DNA of 8,794 nt from Candidatus Zixiibacteriota bacterium (GCA_026397495.1 JAPLUS010000137.1:1-8794), one strand, 5' to 3'. Counted from the stretch's first letter, positions 1-7,230 are shown. Numbers and translations are program-made. The notes: a model not told the origin generated them from the sequence alone.

Positions 1-78
1 ATTATAGAGCTGGAAAACAGTCAAATAGAGATAGAGGAGTTCTTTAGCGATGGCAAAGAAACAGAGTTTCGCGGATAA
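1..78 (+). CDS. Possible C-terminal tail of an upstream gene (partial)
   Basis: The first reading frame is open from base 1 to a TAA at 76-78. It encodes an acidic tail that begins IIELENSQIEIEEFF and ends TEFRG. If real, it overlaps the following small gene by 29 bases and contains that gene's ribosome binding site, a common layout in compact operons. The only other frame open across this stretch ends at TAG 45-47 and reads less like protein. The fragment is too short to assign a family, so this is a weak call resting on composition alone. Confidence 0.3.
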   Translation: MIELENSQIEIEEFFSDGKETEFRG

Positions 79-235
79 GGCGTCAAAGAAAAAACATATG
101 AGTCTTTGTCCAATCTGCGAACAGCCGATTAATCATATCAAATACGTCAAGGCCGAACGGACAGCCAACGGCTGGAAATTCCGGACAACCAATGTCGGCG
201 TCTGTAAATGCAATCATTCAGAAATATACGGTTGA
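50..235 (+). CDS. Small putative zinc-binding protein, 61 aa, function unknown
   Basis: The function is not known. The protein has a basic N-terminus (MAKKQSFADKASKKK) followed by Cys20-Pro-Ile-Cys23 and, near the C-terminus, Cys52-Lys-Cys54-Asn-His56. These paired cysteines with a nearby histidine look like a small treble-clef or zinc-ribbon metal site; zinc binding is inferred. The segment between the pairs (residues 27-50) alternates polar and hydrophobic residues, as expected for the beta strands of a ribbon. A GAGGAG ribosome binding site at 34-39 lies 10 bases before the ATG and supports this start. A strong terminator follows the stop within about 20 bases, so the gene ends its own transcript and is probably not in the same operon as the radical SAM gene. 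The basic lead and zinc knuckle would fit nucleic-acid or ribosome association, but that is speculation. Confidence 0.8.
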   Translation: MAKKQSFADKASKKKHMSLCPICEQPINHIKYVKAERTANGWKFRTTNVGVCKCNHSEIYG

Positions 236-254
236 TTGTAATTACCGATATTGC

Positions 255-283
255 AAAACCCGCTTGATAAGGGCGGGTTTTTT
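255..283 (+). terminator. Rho-independent terminator after the small zinc-binding protein
   Basis: A perfect 9-bp inverted repeat (AAAACCCGC at 255-263 with GCGGGTTTT at 273-281) encloses a 9-base loop and runs into a T tract at 278-283. It starts 19 bases after the stop codon at 233-235. GC-rich stem plus T run is the canonical intrinsic terminator form. It lies only about 15 bases before the next gene's ATG at 298, so it may also act as an attenuator or affect that gene's translation start. Confidence 0.88.
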
Positions 284-297
284 ATATCTTGAGGGCA

Positions 298-2823
298 ATG
301 CGACATCTCCTTGAAAAGAAATTTTTCCCCTATGTCAATAAACCGGGACGGTACATCGGCGGCGAACTGGGGATAATTGTCAAGGATCCCAAGGATAGAT
401 TAAAAATGGCGTTGGGGTATCCCGATATGTATGAAATCGGGATGTCATATCTGGGAACCCAGATTCTCTATAACCTCATTAATTCGGACGATCGCTTTCT
501 CTGCGAGCGTTTTTATGCTCCGGATAAAGATGCCGAGGAAGTCTTAAGACGCGATAGTATTCCCCTTTTCAGTTTGGAGTCATTCCGGCCTCTTAAGGAA
601 TTCGATCTGATTGGTTTTACGGTCGCCTATGAGATGGTCTATTCCAATCTTCTCAATATTCTCAATTTGTCCGGTCTTCCGCTTCGTTCCGCCGACCGTG
701 AAGAAAATCATCCGTTAATCATAGCCGGCGGGCCGGTGGTTCATAACCCGGAACCGATAGCCCCCTTTATTGATCTTTTTTATATAGGCGATGCCGAAGA
801 CAATATTATCAAAATTCTGGAGTCCCTCTATAATGGGCGGGGGCTTTCAAAGAGCGAGAAATTGGAGCGAATTGTCAGAGAAGTTCCTTCGCTTTATGTC
901 CCTCGGTTTTACGATTCAACAACGCATCTCCCCTTAACCGATTTTGCGCCGCCAAAAATACAAAGCCACCGCATAAAGACTCTAAAGAATGAGTATTACC
1001 CCAAAAGACCCTTGGTGCCATTCATTGAGACTGTTCATGATCGATTGTCGGCGGAAATTATGCGGGGCTGTCCGCGAGGCTGTCGTTTCTGTCAGGCAAC
1101 AGCCATCTATCGCCCGGTGCGGCTGAGGCCAAAGGACGAAATAATCGCGCAAGTGCACGACCAGATCGATAAGACCGGATTTGATGAGGTAACCTTGCTG
1201 TCGTTGTCATCGAGCGACTACCCCGATATTTTTCCCCTGGCAACCCAGCTCTCGCGGGAATTGTATGATAAGAAAGTGGCCCTATCGATGCCATCGATGC
1301 GCCCCGGAACGCTTACTCCAGAATTAGCTAATTCCCTAAAATTGACCCGCAAAACCGGTCTTACTTTCGCCCCCGAAGCGGGAACACAGCGACTGCGCGA
1401 TTTAATCCGAAAAAATATCACCGAGCACGAATTATACGATACCATCCGGTTGGCTTTCGAAAACGGCTGGACGACAGTAAAACTTTATTTTATGATCGGC
1501 CTGCCAACCGAGACAATGGATGATATCAAGGGAATCTTACAGATGATCCGGAACGTGAGTAATATAGCGCGGACAATTAAAGGGAAAAATAGTATCAATG
1601 TTACCATTTCTCCTTTCTCGCCGAAATCACATACCCCCTTTCAATGGGACGAACAGCCATCGCCGGATTCGATCCGCGAGAAGAGCGACTTTATCCGAAA
1701 AAATGCCAATAGTCAATTTGTAAATATTAAGTTGCGCGATCCTCATCTTGCTTTTTTGGAGGGAGTTCTTGGCCGTGGGGGACAAGAATTAGCCACCGTC
1801 ATTGAAACCGCATATCGGAAAGGGGCGCGATTTGACGGCTGGACCGAAGGTTTCGATTTTGAGCTATGGCTGAATGCCTTTAGGGAAAACAATATCGACC
1901 CTTATATTCATCTCAGGGAAAAGCCGTTCTCAGAAAGTCTCCCCTGGTCGCATATCGAATTGGATATCTCAGTTGAACACCTCATTCAGGAACGAAACCG
2001 TACCTCCGCTTTGCTCAAAGAAGTCAACCGATCAACGGAAGCCATAGCCCCAATAGAGGAAACAAAGGAAGATGATGACAGTGCTTTTGGCCGCTCTCCA
2101 AAAAAAAGTATCCAAAAGACCTCCGTGGCGCCAACCAGGACACAGGTGCGTGTAAAATGGGGACGCCAAGGGTTGGTCCGTTTCCTTTCTCATCTCGATA
2201 ATATACGGGCGATAGAAAGAAGTATCCGCCGTTCCGGTTTACCGGTTGAATATACTCAAGGATTTCATCCGCATATGAAAATATCATACGGCCCTCCCCT
2301 GCCGCTGGGATTCACGTCGGAAGCCGAATATTTCGATCTTTCTTTGGAAAAACCTTTTCAGCCCGAGATGGCGGCTCGCTTAAGCGCCGCTTTGCCCGAC
2401 GGATTCTTCCTCAATATGACCAAACCAATTATAAACCTTAAGGAATCCCTTTCAAGTCGTCTTAATCGAGCTGTCTACCGGGTCTCCATGGCTGAATTGC
2501 CGGATACCGCCGAGAAATTGGCCTCACTTCTTTCGTTGGAAAAAGTAGAGGCAATTCGGGTCGCCAAAGAAGAAAGGCGCTTGATTGATATCCGCCCGGC
2601 TATTTTTAAATTGGAGTATCGGAAGAGGGATGCGACCAATTCGGAAATACCGAAAATTTATATGGAACTGGGGCTTGGCAATGCCGGATATGCTCGACCG
2701 CAAGAGGTAATGCTGGCAGCTGGACTCTGTCATGAGGAAGAACTGCCGGCGCTTGCCATTCATCGCCAGGAACTCCTCTATATCGACAGCGATGGCAGAC
2801 GCCTTTCCCCGATGGAATTCTAA
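298..2823 (+). CDS. B12-type radical SAM protein fused to DUF2344 (TIGR03960 + TIGR03936)
   Basis: This is an 841-residue protein of the uncharacterised TIGR03960 family joined to a C-terminal TIGR03936/DUF2344 domain. Residues about 1-200 (including GYPDMYEIGMSYLG and the IAGGP motif) resemble the cobalamin-binding-like fold found before many radical SAM cores. The core carries CPRGCRFC, with Cys258, Cys262 and Cys265 as the CxxxCxxC ligands of a 4Fe-4S cluster that cleaves S-adenosylmethionine. Later core motifs include FAPEAGTQRLR and MIGLPTET. A low-complexity polar linker (about 590-614) leads to DUF2344 (about 615-835), with FLSHLD and YTQGFHPHMKISYGPPLPLG. The substrate is unknown; the family often lies near ribosomal and RNA-processing genes, so an RNA or ribosome target is plausible. 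ATG 298 has GAGGG only 2 bases upstream; an in-frame TTG at 289 is the alternative start. The stop is 3 bases before rsmB. Confidence 0.93.
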   Translation: MRHLLEKKFFPYVNKPGRYIGGELGIIVKDPKDRLKMALGYPDMYEIGMSYLGTQILYNLINSDDRFLCERFYAPDKDAEEVLRRDSIPLFSLESFRPLKEFDLIGFTVAYEMVYSNLLNILNLSGLPLRSADREENHPLIIAGGPVVHNPEPIAPFIDLFYIGDAEDNIIKILESLYNGRGLSKSEKLERIVREVPSLYVPRFYDSTTHLPLTDFAPPKIQSHRIKTLKNEYYPKRPLVPFIETVHDRLSAEIMRGCPRGCRFCQATAIYRPVRLRPKDEIIAQVHDQIDKTGFDEVTLLSLSSSDYPDIFPLATQLSRELYDKKVALSMPSMRPGTLTPELANSLKLTRKTGLTFAPEAGTQRLRDLIRKNITEHELYDTIRLAFENGWTTVKLYFMIGLPTETMDDIKGILQMIRNVSNIARTIKGKNSINVTISPFSPKSHTPFQWDEQPSPDSIREKSDFIRKNANSQFVNIKLRDPHLAFLEGVLGRGGQELATVIETAYRKGARFDGWTEGFDFELWLNAFRENNIDPYIHLREKPFSESLPWSHIELDISVEHLIQERNRTSALLKEVNRSTEAIAPIEETKEDDDSAFGRSPKKSIQKTSVAPTRTQVRVKWGRQGLVRFLSHLDNIRAIERSIRRSGLPVEYTQGFHPHMKISYGPPLPLGFTSEAEYFDLSLEKPFQPEMAARLSAALPDGFFLNMTKPIINLKESLSSRLNRAVYRVSMAELPDTAEKLASLLSLEKVEAIRVAKEERRLIDIRPAIFKLEYRKRDATNSEIPKIYMELGLGNAGYARPQEVMLAAGLCHEEELPALAIHRQELLYIDSDGRRLSPMEF

Positions 2824-2826
2824 TCA

Positions 2827-4188
2827 ATGGCGGGCATTAAAAGCAGATTTGACCCGGTCCGAGCCGCCGCTCTGGAGGTTATAGATATAGCTGAAAGCGG
2901 CCGGCAGACGGCCGAAGAAGCCCTATCGGCTGTCATTCGGGATAGAGCTTTTACCCCGTTGGATATAAGATTTATCCGCCAGCTGGCTAATGGAACAATC
3001 AAGCTTAAGAGACGGCTCGATCACGACCTTAAGTTTTTCTTAAGCCGACCCTCGGAAAAAATGCCTCGCCGTCTAATTGATATTCTTCGCCTTGGATTTT
3101 ATCAGCTTTTTTTCACCGATCGAATTCCGGCCGCCGCCGCGGTCTCTGAATCAGTCAACCTGGCCCGCCATTTCTTTGATCTCTCCCGTGCCAGACTGGT
3201 CAACGCTATTATGCGCTCCGCTCTCCGCAACCCGGAGAAAATTACTTTTCAGGATAAACGCGACCAACCCGTCAATTATCTGGCTGATTTTTATTCTTAT
3301 CCCGACTGGTTTGTAACCTACTGCCTTAATGAATTTAAAATAGAAGAAACTGAAAACCTCTTGGCCACTATGAATCGCCCGCCACAGATTACTTTCCGGG
3401 TTAATTCCCTTAAAGCCGAACCCGAGGAAGTTGCTGATATATTGAATAAGGCCAAAATAAAATTTCACCCGGGAAAATATCTGCCGGAGTTTTTTCATTT
3501 CAGAGGTAGAGGCCTTCCCCTTGAGGAAGAATTAATCAAAAGCGGCAAAATTTATATTCAGGATGAGGCGGCCGGAATGGCGGTACAATTAATGAATCCA
3601 AAACCGGAAATGAATATGCTCGATATGGCGGCGGCTCCGGGGGGGAAGACCACCTACGCCGCGGCCAAAATGCGGAACCGAGGAACGATTACCGCCGTTG
3701 ATCGTTCGCATCCCCGGTTGGAACTAATGATGGAAAACTGCCGGCGGATGGGGATAAAGATTATAAATGCGGTGGCGGCTGATATTCTTGAATTCCAAGC
3801 CGAACCCTTTGACTTAGTTCTTTTGGACGCCCCTTGCACCGGCTGGGGAAATGCCGGAAAGCACAGTGACTTACGCTGGTCCAAGACCTCCGCCGATATG
3901 GAAAGACTGTTTGAAGTGCAGAGCATGATGATTGATAAAGCGGCCCAATTGGTCAGACCGGGTGGGATTTTACTCTATTCGACCTGTACCATTATTAGAA
4001 AGGAAAATGACCAGGTGGTGGAGGAGTTTCTGGCTCGCCGGCCGGATTTCAAACTGGAACCGGCTGAGGAATATATCGATAAAGATATCGTTTCGGAGAC
4101 GGGCTTTGTCAAAACATACCCCAATATACCTGATTTATCCGGCGCTTTTGCCGCCCGTTTGAAAAAAAGAATTGATTCTAATAAATAA
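2827..4188 (+). CDS. rsmB: 16S rRNA (cytosine-967-C5)-methyltransferase RsmB
   Basis: RsmB methylates C5 of 16S rRNA cytosine 967 (E. coli numbering) using S-adenosylmethionine, during small-subunit maturation. The 453-residue protein has the family's two-part layout. An N-terminal NusB-like helical RNA-binding domain (about 10-135) contains IRQLANGTIKLKRRLD and FFDLSRARLVNAIMR. A Rossmann methyltransferase domain follows: motif I DMAAAPGGKT at 266-275 binds SAM, motif IV DAPCTGWGN carries Cys337, and motif VI YSTCT carries Cys387. By family precedent the motif VI Cys attacks C6 of the base and the motif IV Cys helps release the enzyme. All key residues are present. It starts 3 bases after the radical SAM stop, so the two are probably cotranscribed and translationally coupled. 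It is slightly longer than the roughly 430-residue E. coli protein. Confidence 0.96.
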   Translation: MAGIKSRFDPVRAAALEVIDIAESGRQTAEEALSAVIRDRAFTPLDIRFIRQLANGTIKLKRRLDHDLKFFLSRPSEKMPRRLIDILRLGFYQLFFTDRIPAAAAVSESVNLARHFFDLSRARLVNAIMRSALRNPEKITFQDKRDQPVNYLADFYSYPDWFVTYCLNEFKIEETENLLATMNRPPQITFRVNSLKAEPEEVADILNKAKIKFHPGKYLPEFFHFRGRGLPLEEELIKSGKIYIQDEAAGMAVQLMNPKPEMNMLDMAAAPGGKTTYAAAKMRNRGTITAVDRSHPRLELMMENCRRMGIKIINAVAADILEFQAEPFDLVLLDAPCTGWGNAGKHSDLRWSKTSADMERLFEVQSMMIDKAAQLVRPGGILLYSTCTIIRKENDQVVEEFLARRPDFKLEPAEEYIDKDIVSETGFVKTYPNIPDLSGAFAARLKKRIDSNK

Positions 4189-4226
4189 ATTGTGGATTAT
4201 CCCTGTTGAAATAACCGTAGAAATAT

Positions 4227-5027
4227 ATGATGATGCTACCCAAACCAAAAAAGTCCCTATTCAAAAGAATATTCTTAAGCCGGTTGACTCCAAGCAATAG
4301 GACGGGCAGGTTTCTCCTTAATTATATTGGCATTCCACTGGTGGTATTATTCTTGGCCTATGTAATGCTTAATGACTTCTTTATGCTAATTATAACGCGG
4401 CATGGCTCTGAGTTCATCTTGCCCAATATTATCAATATTAAGGATGAGTCAGCCAGGGAAATTCTAAAGGCATCCGGCCTGGAAATGGAAATCACCTCAC
4501 AGGAGTACCGCCCGGATAGACCGGAGGGCACCATTCTCTCGCAATATCCAGAGGCCGGGACACGGGTAAAATCGGGAAGAACCATAAAAGTGGCCTTATC
4601 GATTGATGAGAAATCTGTCGTTGTCCCTCAATTGGGCGGATTTTCTATGCGTCAGGCAAAATTGAGTATAGAGGCGGCCGGATTAATTATGGGTGAGGTT
4701 TCTTGGACCTATTCCGATTCACTTCCCGAAAGTGTGGTGGTTTTTTCTTATCCTACCTCCGGAGTAGAGGTTATGGCTGGAGCACCGGTAAATCTGGTAG
4801 TCAACCGCGGCCGTCTGGAAAGTGTTGTTTATATGCCTATGCTGGTCGGGAAAACATTAAGTGAAGCTCGGGCAATGATAGAAGCCCTGGGATTGAAAAT
4901 CGGCCGGGTAACCCGTGTCCGGAACGAAAATTATCTGCCGGAAACAATACTGGAGCAATCGGTAGATGAAACCATAGAAATAAAACCGGGCGAAGAAATT
5001 GATTTAAAGGTGAGCACAATCGATTAG
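4227..5027 (+). CDS. Single-pass membrane protein with three PASTA domains
   Basis: The 266-residue protein starts with a Lys/Arg-rich cytoplasmic segment (about 1-30), followed by one hydrophobic transmembrane helix (about 33-57). The positive-inside rule places the remainder outside the cytoplasmic membrane. Three tandem PASTA repeats follow at about 62-127, 129-195 and 199-264. Each has the family pattern: an initial Pro-containing strand (ILPNI, VVPQL, YMPML), an AREIL/AKLSI/ARAMI helix, and a closing G-x-x-V/I strand. PASTA domains bind muropeptides or mediate contacts in cell-wall kinases and class B penicillin-binding proteins, but no kinase or transpeptidase domain is attached here. 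A peptidoglycan-sensing or divisome scaffold role is inferred. The gene lies between rsmB and rpe, where Firmicutes carry the PASTA kinase prkC. The start has three consecutive ATG codons (4227, 4230, 4233) and no strong ribosome binding site. Confidence 0.9.
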   Translation: MMMLPKPKKSLFKRIFLSRLTPSNRTGRFLLNYIGIPLVVLFLAYVMLNDFFMLIITRHGSEFILPNIINIKDESAREILKASGLEMEITSQEYRPDRPEGTILSQYPEAGTRVKSGRTIKVALSIDEKSVVVPQLGGFSMRQAKLSIEAAGLIMGEVSWTYSDSLPESVVVFSYPTSGVEVMAGAPVNLVVNRGRLESVVYMPMLVGKTLSEARAMIEALGLKIGRVTRVRNENYLPETILEQSVDETIEIKPGEEIDLKVSTID

Positions 5028-5064
5028 GATTTAATTTGTCAAGCCGGTGTGTAATATAATAATT

Positions 5065-5068
5065 AGGA
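5065..5068 (+). promoter_or_regulatory. Ribosome binding site of rpe
   Basis: AGGA lies 9 bases before the ATG at 5078. It supports that start, which also matches the usual N-terminus of the epimerase family. Confidence 0.6.
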
Positions 5069-5077
5069 AATATAAAC

Positions 5078-5785
5078 ATGGTAAAAATTGCTTCTTCCCT
5101 TCTGGCCGCTGATTTTGCTCATCTTGGCGATGAAATAAGAACGGTCCAATCAGCGGGCGCCGACATGGTCCACCTTGATATAATGGATGGCCATTTTGTC
5201 CCTAATATCTCGTTCGGGCCGGCGGTTGCGGCACTGTCTAAATTGATATCCCCTTTGCCGCACGATGCGCATCTGATGGTTACCGAGCCGGAGAACTATA
5301 TCGAATCATTTGCTAAAACCGGAGTTGAGTACATAATATTTCATATTGAGATAGAGGGGATTAAAAAGGATTTGGGGGCGGGAAAATGGGTCTATGTGGC
5401 CGATAATATCCGCCATCCTCAGAGAATAAAAAATGTCATTGAGCGGATAAAAAAAGCCGGATGTAAAGCCGGGCTCACCTTAAATCCTCCCACCAAAATG
5501 GAAGTGGCCTATCCCTATCTGAAGGAAGTTGATCTGCTTCTGCTGATGTCGGTCAATCCCGGATTTGCCGGGCAGAAGTTTATTCCCGAGGTCTATGAGA
5601 AAATTCCCGCCGCCGCCCACCACCGCCAGGAAAATAAGTTAAACTTTGAAATTATGATTGACGGGGGAGTCGGGCTGGATAATGCCAGGGAATTGATTAA
5701 ATCGGGGGCGGATATATTGGTGGCCGGCTCATCATTTTTTGGTTCTTCAGATCGCACCAGCTTCATTCATCAAATGAAATCATAG
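5078..5785 (+). CDS. rpe: Ribulose-phosphate 3-epimerase
   Basis: Rpe interconverts D-ribulose 5-phosphate and D-xylulose 5-phosphate in the pentose phosphate pathway. The 235-residue protein is a TIM barrel with the family signatures intact: IASSLLAADFAHLG at the N-terminus, VHLDIMDGHFVPN (His32, Asp34), DAHLMV (His65), LLMSVNPGFAGQKFIP and MIDGGV (Asp195). By family precedent His32, Asp34, His65 and Asp195 hold the catalytic metal, and the two Asp residues act as acid/base. The phosphate-binding GSSFFG near 217-222 is present. It is longer than the typical 215-225 residues. The excess appears to lie at about residues 91-109, between strand 4 (YIIFHIE) and the next helix, where most homologues have a short His-containing loop. 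It lies 50 bases after the PASTA gene and probably ends that operon. Confidence 0.96.
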   Translation: MVKIASSLLAADFAHLGDEIRTVQSAGADMVHLDIMDGHFVPNISFGPAVAALSKLISPLPHDAHLMVTEPENYIESFAKTGVEYIIFHIEIEGIKKDLGAGKWVYVADNIRHPQRIKNVIERIKKAGCKAGLTLNPPTKMEVAYPYLKEVDLLLLMSVNPGFAGQKFIPEVYEKIPAAAHHRQENKLNFEIMIDGGVGLDNARELIKSGADILVAGSSFFGSSDRTSFIHQMKS

Positions 5786-5792
5786 AAAACCC

Positions 5793-5820
5793 TTGCTATC
5801 TCCGGCCGAATCCATATATT
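5793..5820 (+). promoter_or_regulatory. Candidate sigma70-type promoter for the ffh operon
   Basis: TTGCTA at 5793-5798 and TATATT at 5815-5820 are separated by 16 bases. They match the housekeeping hexamers TTGACA and TATAAT at 4 and 5 positions. Transcription from here would give a leader of roughly 60 bases before the ffh ATG at 5891. The site lies in the only gap over 100 bases in the window and between two functionally distinct gene groups, which suits a promoter. The call rests on motif matching only. Confidence 0.4.
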
Positions 5821-5835
5821 TTGAAATTCCCATAA

Positions 5836-5863
5836 GTGGATTTTGTGCCCCGTGGGATTTTGT
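5836..5863 (+). repeat. Short direct repeat upstream of ffh
   Basis: GTGGATTTTGT (5836-5846) and GTGGGATTTTGT (5852-5863) form a near-perfect direct repeat with a 5-base spacer. The second copy has one extra G. A third ATTTTG occurs at 5818-5823. The repeat lies between the candidate promoter and the ffh start. It could be a protein-binding site, a second promoter region or chance; nothing in the sequence decides this. Confidence 0.45.
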
Positions 5864-5890
5864 ATCTATATGATGTAACGAGATATAGCA

Positions 5891-7225
5891 ATGTTTGGCG
5901 AACTGATAAACAAATTCGATGATATTTTCCGCAATCTGCGCGGCGCGGGAAAGCTGACGGAGAAGAATATCCAAGAGGCGTTGCGCGAGGTACGACGGAC
6001 CCTTCTTGAAGCTGATGTCAACTATAAGGTCGTCAAAGATTTTATCAAAAATATTGAGGAATCTGCGGTTGGCGAGACAGTTCTAAAATCAATCGAGCCG
6101 GGACAGCAGGTAATCAAAATTGTCCACGATCAACTAATCAAACTGTTGGGTGAAAAGAACCAGCCACTGGCCCCCCTCGATAAATCGCCGACCATTTATA
6201 TACTCTGTGGTTTGCAGGGGTCAGGCAAGACAACCTTGGCTGGCAAGTTGGCTCTTCAAGCAAAGGGAAAAAACAAAAAAACCCTTTTGGTGGCGGCCGA
6301 TATTTACCGACCGGCGGCCATACAACAATTGCAGATCCTCGGCAATTCCATTGGGGTTGAGGTTTTCCAAATGGAGAAAACCGAACCCTCCGTTATCTGC
6401 GAGATGGCCAAGAATTACGCCGAAAAGAATTTCTTTGATTTGATGATTATCGATACCGCCGGACGGTTACATATTGATGAAGAATTAATGATGGAGCTAG
6501 AGGTAATTAAGTCCAAAATGTCGCCGGATGAATTAATTCTTGTGGCGGATGCTATGACCTGGCAGGATGCCGTCAATCTGGCAGAAACATTTCATCAGCG
6601 GTTAAACCTGACCGGCGTCGCTTTATCCAAACTGGATGGTGATGCTCGCGGTGGCGCCGCCATATCTATCCGGGCCGTAACCGGCTGTCCTATAAAAATA
6701 GCCTCGGTTGGAGAAAAGCTTTCCGATCTTGAAGTATTCCACCCGGACAGAATGGCTTCGCGTATTCTTGGGATGGGCGACATTATCAGTCTGGTGGAAA
6801 AAGCACAGGAAACGGTCGATCTGAATCAAGCCTCCAAACTGGAAGAAAAATTGCGTAAGAATACTTTCACTTTGGAGGATTTTTATGGGCAACTACAGCA
6901 GATTAAAAAAATGGGCCCGCTCGATTCATTACTGGGAATGATTCCCGGTGTGGGAAAGGTGCTAAAAGATATTCCCATTGATGAAAAAGGACTTACTCGT
7001 GTGGAAGCAATGATTCAATCGATGACGCCGCAGGAAAGACAAAATCCCGGTCTAATCGATGGTTCCCGCAAGATGAGAATCGCCGCCGGTTCCGGTAATT
7101 CCGTTCAAGATATCAATCTCCTCTTGAAGCAATTTTCCACGATGCAAAAGATGATTAAAAACGTAAATAAATTTAAATTCAAAGGTTTGCCGAAAGGGGC
7201 CTTCCCTTTCCCAATGATTCTCTAA
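5891..7225 (+). CDS. ffh: Signal recognition particle GTPase Ffh (SRP54)
   Basis: Ffh binds 4.5S RNA and signal sequences of nascent membrane proteins and delivers ribosomes to FtsY at the membrane. The 444-residue protein has normal length and order. The N domain (about 1-90) has TLLEADVN at 38-45. The G domain (about 100-295) has P-loop GLQGSGKTT (107-115), DTAGRL (188-193), SKLDGDARGGAA (246-257) and ILGMGD. The methionine-rich M domain (about 325-430) has MIPGVGK and the RNA-binding stretch GSRKMRIAAGSG (391-402). One oddity is residue 224: the near-invariant DAMTGQDA motif reads DAMTWQDA, with Trp in place of Gly at a position by the Ffh-FtsY interface. The start is the first ATG, with only a weak ribosome binding site. 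It opens the ffh-rpsP-khpA-rimM-trmD cluster; no SRP RNA gene is seen in the window. Confidence 0.97.
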   Translation: MFGELINKFDDIFRNLRGAGKLTEKNIQEALREVRRTLLEADVNYKVVKDFIKNIEESAVGETVLKSIEPGQQVIKIVHDQLIKLLGEKNQPLAPLDKSPTIYILCGLQGSGKTTLAGKLALQAKGKNKKTLLVAADIYRPAAIQQLQILGNSIGVEVFQMEKTEPSVICEMAKNYAEKNFFDLMIIDTAGRLHIDEELMMELEVIKSKMSPDELILVADAMTWQDAVNLAETFHQRLNLTGVALSKLDGDARGGAAISIRAVTGCPIKIASVGEKLSDLEVFHPDRMASRILGMGDIISLVEKAQETVDLNQASKLEEKLRKNTFTLEDFYGQLQQIKKMGPLDSLLGMIPGVGKVLKDIPIDEKGLTRVEAMIQSMTPQERQNPGLIDGSRKMRIAAGSGNSVQDINLLLKQFSTMQKMIKNVNKFKFKGLPKGAFPFPMIL

Positions 7226-7230
7226 CTGAT

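Noticed and set aside
3151..3498. 115-codon open frame on the - strand
   Set aside because: It lies wholly inside rsmB on the opposite strand, with no family resemblance and no sign of a ribosome binding site.
5036..5060. TTGTCA and a perfect TATAAT upstream of rpe as a promoter
   Set aside because: The spacer is only 13 bases, too short for a normal sigma70 promoter, and the predicted transcript would start at about the ribosome binding site (5065-5068). The region is AT-rich, so the TATAAT may be chance.
5786..5890. Possible SRP RNA (4.5S) gene next to ffh
   Set aside because: The 105-base gap has no long self-complementary arm and no GGAA-type tetraloop in a hairpin; the only stem found is 5 bp with a 20-base loop.
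6150..6443. 97-codon + strand open frame inside ffh
   Set aside because: It overlaps the Ffh G domain in another frame. Its Arg/Trp/Pro-rich translation is typical of an out-of-frame reading.
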